DNA from: an uncultured Prevotellaceae bacterium
GTDB taxonomy: Bacteria > Bacteroidota > Bacteroidia > Bacteroidales > Muribaculaceae
Assembly (NCBI GenBank): GCA_947254205.1
Contig: CAMYCE010000004.1
Coordinates: forward strand, 1-58,294
DNA: 58,294 nt
Reading direction: 5' to 3'
Positions 6,861 to 14,701 of the stretch are shown here, one piece after another (the stretch's first letter is position 1; every line of letters starts with the position of its first letter). Below the pieces are notes generated by a model. That model saw nothing but the letters and a program-made list of their open reading frames with translations, was not told the origin of the DNA and did not search any database. Made by a program: the position numbers and the translations under genes.

Positions 6861-8024
6861 ATGTTGAAAAGAATCATGCCCATATTTAGACTATTATTGC
6901 TATCGGCCATTTGGTCTATTGCCTGCATCACCCATGCCCAAAAGCAACAGGGCGAGGAGTTTAAAACAAGCCAAGGCACAGGTGAGCTCACCACTGTGGC
7001 TGCATTGCAAAATTTAGGAAAACAGCTTCTCAAAGGCAAAACAGGCAGCATTGTTGCCATCGACCCCAACAATGGCGAAATTTTGTGCCTTGCCACCAAC
7101 TCTCCCGCTGGCGAAGATGCATCGATTGCCATTGCAAGAGCACACGCTCCCGGCTCAACAATCAAGGTGGCTCAAGCTCTCACTTTCATCACCACCGGCA
7201 TTGCAGGCAAGGCTACAAGTGCCACCTGCAAGCGTGGATTAAGCGTTGACCGCTCCTTTATTCGTTGCCACAAGCACTACTCGCCCATTGCCTTGCAAGA
7301 TGCTATTGCCTTCTCGTGCAACTCGTGGTTTTTGACTCAAATGATGGCCATGATTGCCAACCGCACCCTTTTTTCAAGTCAAAACGATGCTCTCAACACG
7401 TGGGCCGAATATATGGGTAGCATGGGGTTGGGTGCGCCACTTGGTGTGGACATTGCCGGCGAGAAAGGAGGATTGATACCTAAACCAGCCTACATGAACA
7501 AGCGATATAAAGGACGCTGGAACGAGAAAACCATCATGTGGGTGGGCATGGGGCAAGGCGACATCACCGTCACCCCCTTGCAATTGTGCAACCTTGCCGC
7601 CTCAATTGCCGGCAGGGGCATCTACTACACTCCACACATTCACCGTGATAGCGACCTGCACCCACTCAACACACGCTATCTCATTCCCAACATCACCATG
7701 ATTTCGCCCGATGCCTATGACACGGTGATTCAATCGATGCGATGGGTCATGACCAAGGGCACAGGCAAGCCGGTGGCAAGTGCTGTGCCCATGTGTGGCA
7801 AGACGGGCACTGCCGAAAACGAGGGCAAAGACCACTCGGTGTTCATTGGCTTTGCTCCCATGAAACAGCCCACCATTGCCATCTCGGTGTTTATTGAGCA
7901 TGGTGGCTGGGGAGCCGATGTAGCAGCCCCCATGGCTTCGCTCATGATTGAGCAATATGTGAAAGGCTCGCTCTCGCCGGCTTCACAGCAACGTGTGAAA
8001 CGCTTTGAGAGCATGACACTATAA
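6861..8024 (+). CDS. Minimal penicillin-binding protein (transpeptidase domain only)
   Basis: The 387-residue protein has an N-terminal hydrophobic segment that looks like a signal peptide (ending ITHAQ, about residue 27). It then has the three catalytic motifs of penicillin-binding transpeptidases: SxxK (S99-T-I-K102), SxN (S152-C-N154) and KTG near residue 314 (CGKTGTAEN). It lacks the PBP dimerisation domain and the glycosyltransferase domain, so it is much shorter than PBP2 or PBP3 (about 600 residues). It would act in the periplasm on peptidoglycan cross-links. A class D beta-lactamase or BlaR-type sensor is a less likely alternative, because the fold context (GSIVAIDPNNGEILCLA) is that of class B PBPs. 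Confidence 0.88.
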   Translation: MLKRIMPIFRLLLLSAIWSIACITHAQKQQGEEFKTSQGTGELTTVAALQNLGKQLLKGKTGSIVAIDPNNGEILCLATNSPAGEDASIAIARAHAPGSTIKVAQALTFITTGIAGKATSATCKRGLSVDRSFIRCHKHYSPIALQDAIAFSCNSWFLTQMMAMIANRTLFSSQNDALNTWAEYMGSMGLGAPLGVDIAGEKGGLIPKPAYMNKRYKGRWNEKTIMWVGMGQGDITVTPLQLCNLAASIAGRGIYYTPHIHRDSDLHPLNTRYLIPNITMISPDAYDTVIQSMRWVMTKGTGKPVASAVPMCGKTGTAENEGKDHSVFIGFAPMKQPTIAISVFIEHGGWGADVAAPMASLMIEQYVKGSLSPASQQRVKRFESMTL

Positions 8025-8050
8025 CTCTTTTCTATTTCTCTACACAGAGC

Positions 8051-8239
8051 TAACCCAAATCGGGCATTAGGTTTCTTGGTATTTGACAATTTATTTTGAG
8101 GAGTTTTTGATTGATTTTGAGGGCGTTTAGCGGGCTAAACAACCGAAAAAACAGTCAAAAAGAACCAAAATAAATGGCAAAGATGAAGAAAAGCCCAAAA
8201 TATTATCTTCATGCGACCTAATGACCGATTGGGGTTTAA
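8051..8239. repeat. Complete 189-bp palindromic element, copy 2
   Basis: The left end TAACCCAAATCGGGCATTAG and the right end CCTAATGACCGATTGGGG are near-perfect terminal inverted repeats. A central palindrome GTTTAGC-GG-GCTAAAC lies at 8125-8140. The central 70 bases are almost identical to those of 51733-51924. It separates two convergent genes, and its right end contains the stop codon (8236-8238) of the lipoprotein gene, so it may also serve as a bidirectional terminator. Confidence 0.85.
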
Positions 8240-8760
8240 TAGGAGGTGATGATGTAGCCCCCATTTTGCGAGGCGCGCACGGTGTAGCTACTCATGCCCA
8301 CCTTGCGCTGTGTCGCAACACCACCAATGGGGCCACCTGCACCATTGAGCACATTGAATCGTGAACCACATTTTGGGCAAAAGGCTTCAAAATTTTTGGG
8401 GTCGATGCTCACCACCACATCGGCATCACGCTCCACAGGGCAAGCCGCGTCAAAGGCCAATGGCATGTAGTTGCCGGTGCCACTATCAAGCCCCATGACG
8501 ATCAACACTCCTCCATAGCCCGTGTAGCTATTCACATTATAGGGAAAATTGGCAGGCAACTGCTTGGCTCGGTTAAAATAGCGATAATCACCCACTCCAC
8601 TCACCCCATAGGTGTTCCACAGCCCATAGTTGCCCAAGTTGAGGCGCACCGTGTAGCGAGGCACCTGCTTGTTGTTGATGTGGTCGCACGAGGTTGCCAT
8701 TGGCAACAAGCACAACAGCCATGCAACTATAATCAAAAAATGCTTTGTTTTCATCTTCAT
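8236..8760 (-). CDS. Lipoprotein with a Rieske-like fold and altered metal ligands
   Basis: The 174-residue protein has a lipoprotein signal with lipobox ATSC (cysteine near residue 25). The C-terminal half resembles a Rieske domain: a first ligand loop DAACPVE (about residue 108) and a second loop CPKCGSRFNVLNG (about 132), followed by GGPIGGVATQRKVGMSSYTV. In true Rieske proteins the loops are CxH and CxxH; here the histidines are replaced by valine and cysteine. Similar lipoproteins with ACP-E and CxKCGS loops are known from Bacteroides, so this is a family trait rather than a local mutation. Whether a metal is bound is unknown. Confidence 0.75.
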   Translation of the reverse strand: MKMKTKHFLIIVAWLLCLLPMATSCDHINNKQVPRYTVRLNLGNYGLWNTYGVSGVGDYRYFNRAKQLPANFPYNVNSYTGYGGVLIVMGLDSGTGNYMPLAFDAACPVERDADVVVSIDPKNFEAFCPKCGSRFNVLNGAGGPIGGVATQRKVGMSSYTVRASQNGGYIITSY

Positions 8761-8800
8761 CGAGAGTTATCTATCATTCATAACGACAAAACATGGGCAT

Positions 8801-8808
8801 TATTTTTG
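8801..8808 (+). promoter_or_regulatory. -7 element for the glycosyltransferase at 8841
   Basis: TATTTTTG fits TAnnTTTG. It lies inside the longer open frame that begins at 8793 and so places the true start codon downstream, at the ATG at 8841. Confidence 0.5.
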
Positions 8809-8840
8809 TTTCTTGCCCAATTGATAGTAATTTTGACTGC

Positions 8841-9587
8841 ATGAACGAGATACCCCTGTTTTCAATCATCACCGTCACATGGAATGCCGGTAGCATGATT
8901 GCTCCCACCCTATTGAGTGTGAAGGAGCAAACTTTCACCCACTATGAATATTTGGTGGTTGATGGTGCCTCGACCGACGACACCCTGCCACAAGTCAATG
9001 CCGCCGGCATCGCTGGCACACGCGTTGTGAGCGAGCGCGACAAGGGACTTTATGATGCCATGAACAAAGCCATAGGTCTCGCCCGTGGGCGTTATCTCAT
9101 TTGGCTCAATGCCGGTGATGCCTTTGCCACCCCCCACTCGCTCATGCGCATTGCCGAGCAAGCGCAAGGCAACCCGGGGGTGATTTATGGGCAAACTCAA
9201 CTTGTCGACAGTAATCGCCAAGTGACGGGCATGCGACACCTCACGGCTCCTCGGCACCTCACGGCACAGAGTTTCAAGCAGGGCATGCTCGTGTGCCACC
9301 AAGCCTTTGTGGCACGGCGCGACATCGTGCCCCACTACGACCTGCAATATCGGTTTAGTGCCGACTATGACTGGTGCATAGGTGTGCTCAAGGCTTCGAC
9401 AGCCAATGCCTATGTGGGAGATGAGCCCATCATCAGTTTCCTCAACGACGGACTCACCAGCCAAAATCACAAGGCGTCGCTCATGGAGCGTTATCGCATC
9501 ATGTGCCATCACTATGGCACCCTGCCCACTGTGGCGCGCCATGTGGGGTTTGCCTTGCGCCACCTGCGCCGCCAGTTTGCTCGGTAA
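8841..9587 (+). CDS. Family 2 glycosyltransferase (WcaA-like)
   Basis: The 248-residue protein (MNEIPLFSIITVTWNAG) has a GT-A fold typical of family GT2: the nucleotide-binding start FSIITVTWNAGS, VVDGASTDDT, the SERDKGLYDAMNKAI segment and LNAGDAF in place of the DxD-like motif. It would transfer a sugar from a nucleotide donor to a lipid- or polysaccharide-linked acceptor on the cytoplasmic side. The frame is open from 8793, but a -7 promoter element at 8801-8808 favours the ATG at 8841. It is a single gene convergent with the T9SS cargo gene, whose end lies four bases away; the acceptor is not predictable. Confidence 0.88.
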   Translation: MNEIPLFSIITVTWNAGSMIAPTLLSVKEQTFTHYEYLVVDGASTDDTLPQVNAAGIAGTRVVSERDKGLYDAMNKAIGLARGRYLIWLNAGDAFATPHSLMRIAEQAQGNPGVIYGQTQLVDSNRQVTGMRHLTAPRHLTAQSFKQGMLVCHQAFVARRDIVPHYDLQYRFSADYDWCIGVLKASTANAYVGDEPIISFLNDGLTSQNHKASLMERYRIMCHHYGTLPTVARHVGFALRHLRRQFAR

Positions 9588-9591
9588 ATTT

Positions 9592-10461
9592 TTATGGCTT
9601 CATGATTTTCTTGACCATGCGGTTTCCTTGGGTCTCAACGCTCACAAAATAAACTCCCGTGGGGTGAGCCGAAAGGTCGAGCAAAAAAGCAGGGGCATTG
9701 CAGCTGCGGGTGTCGACACAACGTCCCGAAAGGTCGATAAGGCTAATGTGGCTTTCTCCTGTCAAGCCCGAAATGTGCACACTATTGGCATGGGTAGCAA
9801 CAATCTCGATGGGCAGTTGATTATCGGTCACGAGTTCAACACCCGAAGTTTTCTTCACTCCACTCAAGGCTAAATGGTAGAAACCAATCGAGTACCAATA
9901 GCTTTCAAACTCTTGGTTCTGGTAGCGAAAAGCAATGTAGCATGGCTCGTCGCCAGCCACAAGTGGAATGTTTTTACAACTCATCATCGCATAAGGCTTG
10001 TAATTGTCACCTCTCACATCAACAAGCAAGTCTTTTTTGGGAGCAAGATTGGGGTTAGGACTGCCGTGCAACAAATACACGCCTATCGTGTCGCCCTCTT
10101 TCACACTCATCATCATACCCACATTCTTAAACACAACCGAATCAAGCTGAGCACCTTTATCAACAGTAAATGCCGGCGAAATTAACCAATCGTCAACACG
10201 TTTCTCTTGCAAGGTGTAGCCTGCGGCATAATCGTGAAATGCCTTGCCAGCGCCCACCGACCAATCATAGACTTTTTGGGGAATAGCCCGAAATTTGGTC
10301 CAGCCTTTCAAGTCTTCGGCACTTTTAAAACTGGAGGTATAGGTGCCACTCGACGTGAAACCACAAGTTTGCACCTCATGCAAAGGCATCGAGAGAGTTT
10401 TTCCATTAGCTAAAGCCACAATACCCAAAAGAAATACTCTCGACAAAAAAATCTTTTTCAT
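9592..10461 (-). CDS. T9SS cargo protein with choice-of-anchor-type domain
   Basis: The 289-residue protein has a signal peptide (MKKIFLSRVFLLGIVALANG). Its central region (about 35-205) resembles a cleaved-adhesin or choice-of-anchor J beta-sandwich (DDWLISPAFTVDKGAQLDSVVF, YIAFRYQN). The C-terminal 80 residues are a canonical type A T9SS sorting domain (ISLIDLSGRCVDTRS, GVYFVSVETQGNRMVKKIMKP). It is expected to cross the outer membrane through the T9SS encoded at 22.4-29.4 kb and to be attached to the surface or released. Its own promoter (TATCTTTG at 10556-10563) gives a leader of about 90 bases. The exact function is unknown. Confidence 0.8.
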   Translation of the reverse strand: MKKIFLSRVFLLGIVALANGKTLSMPLHEVQTCGFTSSGTYTSSFKSAEDLKGWTKFRAIPQKVYDWSVGAGKAFHDYAAGYTLQEKRVDDWLISPAFTVDKGAQLDSVVFKNVGMMMSVKEGDTIGVYLLHGSPNPNLAPKKDLLVDVRGDNYKPYAMMSCKNIPLVAGDEPCYIAFRYQNQEFESYWYSIGFYHLALSGVKKTSGVELVTDNQLPIEIVATHANSVHISGLTGESHISLIDLSGRCVDTRSCNAPAFLLDLSAHPTGVYFVSVETQGNRMVKKIMKP

Positions 10462-10555
10462 GTCAATAAAATTTAAGTTAACATTTTGCTTTCATAGATA
10501 AAGGCATGACTATTTTCAACATATCCATACCATTTATTCTTAACACTTTCACCCA

Positions 10556-10586
10556 CAAAGATATATTTTTTTTTAAGAATAAAACA
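10556..10586 (-). promoter_or_regulatory. Promoter of the T9SS cargo gene
   Basis: On the minus strand TTTG (10583-10586) and TATCTTTG (10556-10563) are separated by 19 bases, matching the Bacteroidetes promoter consensus. Confidence 0.6.
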
Positions 10587-10654
10587 AATTCCAAGATTCA
10601 AAATTTTTTATACCCTAAAAACCCAACACCCCCCACGTCACAAAAAAAAATAGT

Positions 10655-10662
10655 TAACTTTG
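10655..10662 (+). promoter_or_regulatory. -7 element of the TonB receptor gene
   Basis: TAACTTTG fits TAnnTTTG and lies only ten bases before the ATG at 10673, so the transcript would have a very short leader or none. No cobalamin riboswitch was seen upstream, although BtuB-type receptors often carry one. Confidence 0.6.
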
Positions 10663-10672
10663 CAGTGTTATT

Positions 10673-12751
10673 ATGAAAACACAACAATTTAATCAACACT
10701 CAAAGCTCGTGTTCAAGCAATTCAGGCGCAAAGGCTATAGCTTGTTTTCGGCATTGGGCAAAGAGGTGCTCATTGGAGTGCTCAGCGTCTCCACCCTCAC
10801 CTATGCCAAGGCCGGTGGCATTGCCACCAAGCCAGCCGGCCATGCCGACACGCTCTATCTTGAAGCACGACAGCTCGACGAGGTAATCGTCAAGGGCGCA
10901 CGGGTGCCAATATCGGCACTGCAATCGCCCAAGATTGTTGAGGTGATCACGCGCGCCGACATTGAACGTGCGCAAGTGCAAACCATCAACGACGTATTGA
11001 AACTATCAACCGGCGTAGACGTCCGTCAGCGCGGTGGATTTGGAGTACAGACGGACATTTCAATCAATGGTGGCACCTTCGACCAAATCACCATTTTGCT
11101 CAATGGCATTCCGCTCACCAATCCGCAGACGGGCCACAATGTAGCCGATTTCCCTGTAGCCCTCTTCGACATCGACCACATCGAGGTGCTACAAGGAGCC
11201 GCCACTCGCATCTATGGCACGGCAGCCTTTAGTGGAGCTATCAACATTGTGACACGCACCGCCACCAGCAACGAGGTGAAATTGAGTGCCGAGGGAGGCT
11301 CACACGGCACTTTTGGTGGCGATGCAGGCCTCGCACTGGCCGTGCCACGATGGGGCAATGTGGCCATGAGCCACCAATTATCGGGCGGATACACGCAAAG
11401 CGATGGTGGAACCCTCAACTCCGACTTTGCCAAGCGTCGAGCCTACTATCAAGGCTCCTTGCAATCGTCCCACATTGGGCTGAACTGGCAAGCTGGCATC
11501 ACCTCGCAAGACTTTGGAGCCAACACCTTCTACTCCGCCAAATTTCCCAACCAATATGAATGGACACGTCGCTACATAGGCTCGGTGGGAGCTGAGGTGC
11601 GACCATTTGCCCATCGGGTCGACAACAACTTCTTGTCGTCGCTCAAGTTGCACAGCACACTCTATGGTCATCGCAACATCGACCACTTTCAGCTCATCAA
11701 GGGGCAAACTGGTGCAAAAGCCGGCGAAAACTATCACCGCACCGATGTGATGGGAGCCACACTCAACACCCTCTTTGAATGGGTGGCAGGCAAAACCGCC
11801 CTTGGCATGGAATGGCGCGAAGAGCGCATCTTGTCGACAGCCTATGGCGATGAACTTCCAGAGCCACAATGGGAGAAAATTGGCGGCACCAATCGCCACT
11901 ACTCGCGCAAGGGCAGTCGCACCAACACGAGCCTCTTTGCCGAGCACAACTTGGTGTGGCAAGGCTTCTCGCTATCGGCTGGCGTGATGGCCAATCGCAA
12001 CACCGGGCTCAACGACAACTTTCGCCTTTATCCCGGCATCGACATGAGCTATCGCCCCAACAGCCACTGGAAACTCTATGCCGGCTGGAACAAGGCTTTG
12101 CGTGTGCCCACCTATACCGACCTCTACACCTCCAACAAGGCGCAGCAGGGCGACATCAACCTCAAGCCCGAGCAAAACTCCACCATTAAGGTTGGGGCTC
12201 AATATCGCACTACTGCCTTCACGGCACTGTTGAGCGGCTTCTACAGTCATGGCACCAACATGATTGACTGGGTGTATGAGACCGCCACCTCGTCCCGATA
12301 CCATGCCATGAACATTGGCCGACTCGACAACATGGGCGTGAGTCTCGAAACCACTACCGACCTCACCACCCTGTTTCACCGCGATGGCCAACAACGACAG
12401 CACACCTTGCTCAAAATGGGCTATGCCTACATTCATCAAAATCACGAAACCGACCGAGCCATCTATCGCTCGCTCTATGCGCTCGAATACTTGCGTCACA
12501 AGTTGGTGGTAGAACTCTCCCACCCCATTGTGGCACGGCTCTCGGCATCGTGGGCGGTGCGCTATCAGCAACGCATGAACGGCTATGCCCCCTATGCCAA
12601 GCTCGACGGCAAAATCACATGGAATGCTCCCTCGTGGAGGCTCTACTTGAAAGCCGACAACATCACCAATCACCGCTACTATGACTTGGGCAACGTGCCC
12701 CAACCCGGGCTGTGGCTCATGGCAGGTGGTAGCATCAACATTAATTTATAA
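10673..12751 (+). CDS. TonB-dependent outer-membrane receptor, BtuB-like
   Basis: The 692-residue protein has a long N-terminal signal (charged region to about residue 22, then YSLFSALGKEVLIGVLSV and cleavage near AKA, about residue 48), typical of Bacteroidales BtuB-like receptors. The TonB-box-like and plug region follows (LDEVIVKGARVPIS; plug about residues 75-190 with TDISINGGTFDQITILLNG and GTAAFSGAINIVTR). The rest is a 22-strand barrel ending in the aromatic-rich YYDLGNVPQPGLWLMAGG. No CarboxypepD-reg domain is present, so it is not a SusC type. It probably imports a vitamin B12-like compound or metal chelate, but no substrate genes lie next to it. Confidence 0.85.
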   Translation: MKTQQFNQHSKLVFKQFRRKGYSLFSALGKEVLIGVLSVSTLTYAKAGGIATKPAGHADTLYLEARQLDEVIVKGARVPISALQSPKIVEVITRADIERAQVQTINDVLKLSTGVDVRQRGGFGVQTDISINGGTFDQITILLNGIPLTNPQTGHNVADFPVALFDIDHIEVLQGAATRIYGTAAFSGAINIVTRTATSNEVKLSAEGGSHGTFGGDAGLALAVPRWGNVAMSHQLSGGYTQSDGGTLNSDFAKRRAYYQGSLQSSHIGLNWQAGITSQDFGANTFYSAKFPNQYEWTRRYIGSVGAEVRPFAHRVDNNFLSSLKLHSTLYGHRNIDHFQLIKGQTGAKAGENYHRTDVMGATLNTLFEWVAGKTALGMEWREERILSTAYGDELPEPQWEKIGGTNRHYSRKGSRTNTSLFAEHNLVWQGFSLSAGVMANRNTGLNDNFRLYPGIDMSYRPNSHWKLYAGWNKALRVPTYTDLYTSNKAQQGDINLKPEQNSTIKVGAQYRTTAFTALLSGFYSHGTNMIDWVYETATSSRYHAMNIGRLDNMGVSLETTTDLTTLFHRDGQQRQHTLLKMGYAYIHQNHETDRAIYRSLYALEYLRHKLVVELSHPIVARLSASWAVRYQQRMNGYAPYAKLDGKITWNAPSWRLYLKADNITNHRYYDLGNVPQPGLWLMAGGSININL

Positions 12752-12798
12752 CTCATTTTTATAACTTTCATTCACCCCCAATTGATCATTGGGTTTAA

Positions 12799-12838
12799 AG
12801 GGCTAATTTGGTTTTCAGCCAAATTAGCCCTAAATTTG
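12799..12838 (+). promoter_or_regulatory. miaB promoter overlapped by a 13-bp hairpin palindrome
   Basis: GGGCTAATTTGG (12800-12811) and CCAAATTAGCCC (12819-12830) are perfect inverted repeats, extended to 13 bp by A12799-T12831. The same DNA holds the promoter: TTTG at 12807-12810, a 20-base spacer and TAAATTTG at 12831-12838. The palindrome fills the space between -33 and -7. It could be a repressor site, or it could be the terminator of the upstream TonB receptor gene placed within the promoter. Confidence 0.6.
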
Positions 12839-12862
12839 TAGGCTAATTTTTAAAGATAAGGA

Positions 12863-14230
12863 ATGATGGACTTGAAGTTGAGCTACGAGAAGCAAGGAGA
12901 ATTTTCTAAAAAACTGTATTTGGAAACCTATGGTTGTCAAATGAATGTTGCCGACAGCGAGGTAGTGGCATCGGTCATGAAAATGGCAGGCTATGACACG
13001 ACCAACAATCTCGACAACGCCGATGCTATTTTCATCAACACCTGCTCAATTCGCGACAATGCCGAGCAACGCATTTTTTCGCGACTCAACCAGCTCAACG
13101 CCATGCGTCGCCACCAGCATCGCAAGCTCATTGTGGGCATCATTGGCTGCATGGCCGAGCGCATGAAAGAAGTGCTCATCAACGACTATGACGTGGACGT
13201 GGTGGCAGGCCCCGACTCCTATCTTGAGTTGCCAGCCCTCACCAGCAGTGCCGAAAATGGCGAAAAAGCCATCAACACCCAGCTATCTACCACCGAAACC
13301 TATCGCGACATCATTCCGCAACGCATTGGTGGCAACGGCGTGAGTGGCTTTATCTCGATTATGCGTGGTTGCAACAACTTTTGCACCTATTGCATTGTGC
13401 CCTACACGCGTGGCAGGGAGCGAAGTCGAGAGCCTCAAAGCATCATCAACGAGTTGCGCAACTTGCAAAGCAAGAGCTACAAAGAGGTGACCCTGCTGGG
13501 GCAAAACGTGAACTCCTATCTCTATAAACCTGCCGATGGTGGTGCACCCATCGACTTGGCTGCATTGCTTGCCATGGTTGCCGAAGCAGCCCCCGAAATG
13601 CGTGTGCGTTTCACTACCAGCAACCCCGAAGACTTGAGCGACGAAATCATTGCCACCATGGCACGCTATGACAACATTTGCAACCACATTCACCTGCCAG
13701 TGCAAAGTGGTAGCAACAAGGTGCTCAAGCTCATGAACCGCAAGTACACCCGCGAGTGGTATCTCGACCGCATTGCCAAAATACGCCAAGCTATGCCCAA
13801 CTGTGGCATCACGAGCGACATGTTCACCGGTTTTCACGACGAAACCGAAGAAGATTTTCAAGAAACTTTGAGCTTGATGCGTGAAGTGGGCTATGACTCA
13901 TCGTTCATGTTCAAGTATAGCGAGCGACCGGGCACCTATGCCGCCAAGCGATTGCCCGACAACGTGCCCGAAGAGGTGAAAATCGACCGTCTGAACCGCA
14001 TGATTGCCTTGCAAAACGAGCTGTCGCTGTGCAGCAACCGCAACGATGTGGGCAAAACCTTTGAAGTGCTGGTTGAGGGCTACAGCAAGCGTTCTAAAGA
14101 CGACATGTATGGGCGCACACAGCAAAACAAAGTGATAGTGTTTCCTGCCGGCAACACGCATGTGGGCGACCGTGTGCACTGCATGGTTGAGAAAGCCACC
14201 AGCGCAACCCTCATTGGACACCGAGTATAG
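12863..14230 (+). CDS. miaB: tRNA-2-methylthio-N6-dimethylallyladenosine synthase
   Basis: The 455-residue protein has the full MiaB architecture. The N-terminal MTTase domain has three cysteines for the auxiliary cluster (ETYGCQMN, NTCSIRD, GIIGCMAER). The radical SAM domain has CxxxCxxC in RGCNNFCTYCIVPYTRGRERSRE at about residues 169-190, and a C-terminal TRAM domain (FEVLVEGYSKRSKDDMYGRT) follows. It adds a methylthio group to i6A37 of tRNAs reading UNN codons. Tandem ATG codons at 12863 and 12866 leave the start ambiguous by one residue. The related MtaB lies at 54600 in the same window. Confidence 0.97.
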   Translation: MMDLKLSYEKQGEFSKKLYLETYGCQMNVADSEVVASVMKMAGYDTTNNLDNADAIFINTCSIRDNAEQRIFSRLNQLNAMRRHQHRKLIVGIIGCMAERMKEVLINDYDVDVVAGPDSYLELPALTSSAENGEKAINTQLSTTETYRDIIPQRIGGNGVSGFISIMRGCNNFCTYCIVPYTRGRERSREPQSIINELRNLQSKSYKEVTLLGQNVNSYLYKPADGGAPIDLAALLAMVAEAAPEMRVRFTTSNPEDLSDEIIATMARYDNICNHIHLPVQSGSNKVLKLMNRKYTREWYLDRIAKIRQAMPNCGITSDMFTGFHDETEEDFQETLSLMREVGYDSSFMFKYSERPGTYAAKRLPDNVPEEVKIDRLNRMIALQNELSLCSNRNDVGKTFEVLVEGYSKRSKDDMYGRTQQNKVIVFPAGNTHVGDRVHCMVEKATSATLIGHRV

Positions 14231-14240
14231 AAAAAAGTTG

Positions 14241-14615
14241 ATGAGCAAGACACTTAAAATCACCCTCGTGGCAATTGGGCTCTTGACGGCTATTGCCATT
14301 TATTTCGCTCTCGACCCCAGCAAAAATTTTTGGTTTCCCAAATGCTTGTTTCTTGTAGCCACAGGCTTCAAGTGCCCCGGTTGTGGCAGTCAACGCGTCA
14401 TTCATGCCTTGTTGCATGGCGACGTGGCGGCGGCGTGGGGCTTCAACGCCCTCATGGTGGCATCAATTCCTCTTGTGGCCATTTTGCTTGTAGCTCGCTT
14501 GTTGCGTGGTCGCTATCCTCGCTATTACAATGCGCTCAACTCATTGCCCGTCATTGGCATAGTGGGAGTGGCGGTTGTGGGCTGGTGGATAGCTCGCAAC
14601 GTGTGGGGCTGGTGA
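14241..14615 (+). CDS. DUF2752 family membrane protein
   Basis: The 124-residue protein starts at the ATG at 14241, ten bases after the miaB stop. It has three hydrophobic segments (about residues 5-25, 60-85 and 95-115). The family motif FKCPGCGSQRVIHALLHGD lies near residue 45, with the CPGCG cysteines probably facing a metal or the membrane edge. DUF2752 proteins are common in Bacteroidetes next to TM2 or CD225-domain genes, and here a GYF_2/CD225 gene lies convergently downstream. The biochemical role is unknown. Confidence 0.88.
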   Translation: MSKTLKITLVAIGLLTAIAIYFALDPSKNFWFPKCLFLVATGFKCPGCGSQRVIHALLHGDVAAAWGFNALMVASIPLVAILLVARLLRGRYPRYYNALNSLPVIGIVGVAVVGWWIARNVWGW

Positions 14616-14653
14616 CACAACACCCATTATTTCACAGTTCTACCCACCTGATT

Positions 14654-14681
14654 GTAGAGTCGATGCACGCATCGTCTCTAC
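14654..14681. terminator. Hairpin between convergent genes, probable bidirectional terminator
   Basis: GTAGAGTCGATGC (14654-14666) pairs with GCATCGTCTCTAC (14669-14681), with a single T-T mismatch and a two-base loop. It lies between the ends of the DUF2752 gene (14615) and the CD225 gene (14702). Hairpins starting GTAGAG and carrying GATGCA are a recurrent intergenic motif in Bacteroidales. Confidence 0.6.
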
Positions 14682-14701
14682 GGGGGAATTGAGAAAATTG
14701 A

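Noticed and set aside
10462..10672. Cobalamin riboswitch upstream of the BtuB-like receptor
   Set aside because: No B12-box-like sequence or suitable secondary structure was seen; the region is AT-rich and the promoter sits directly at the start codon.
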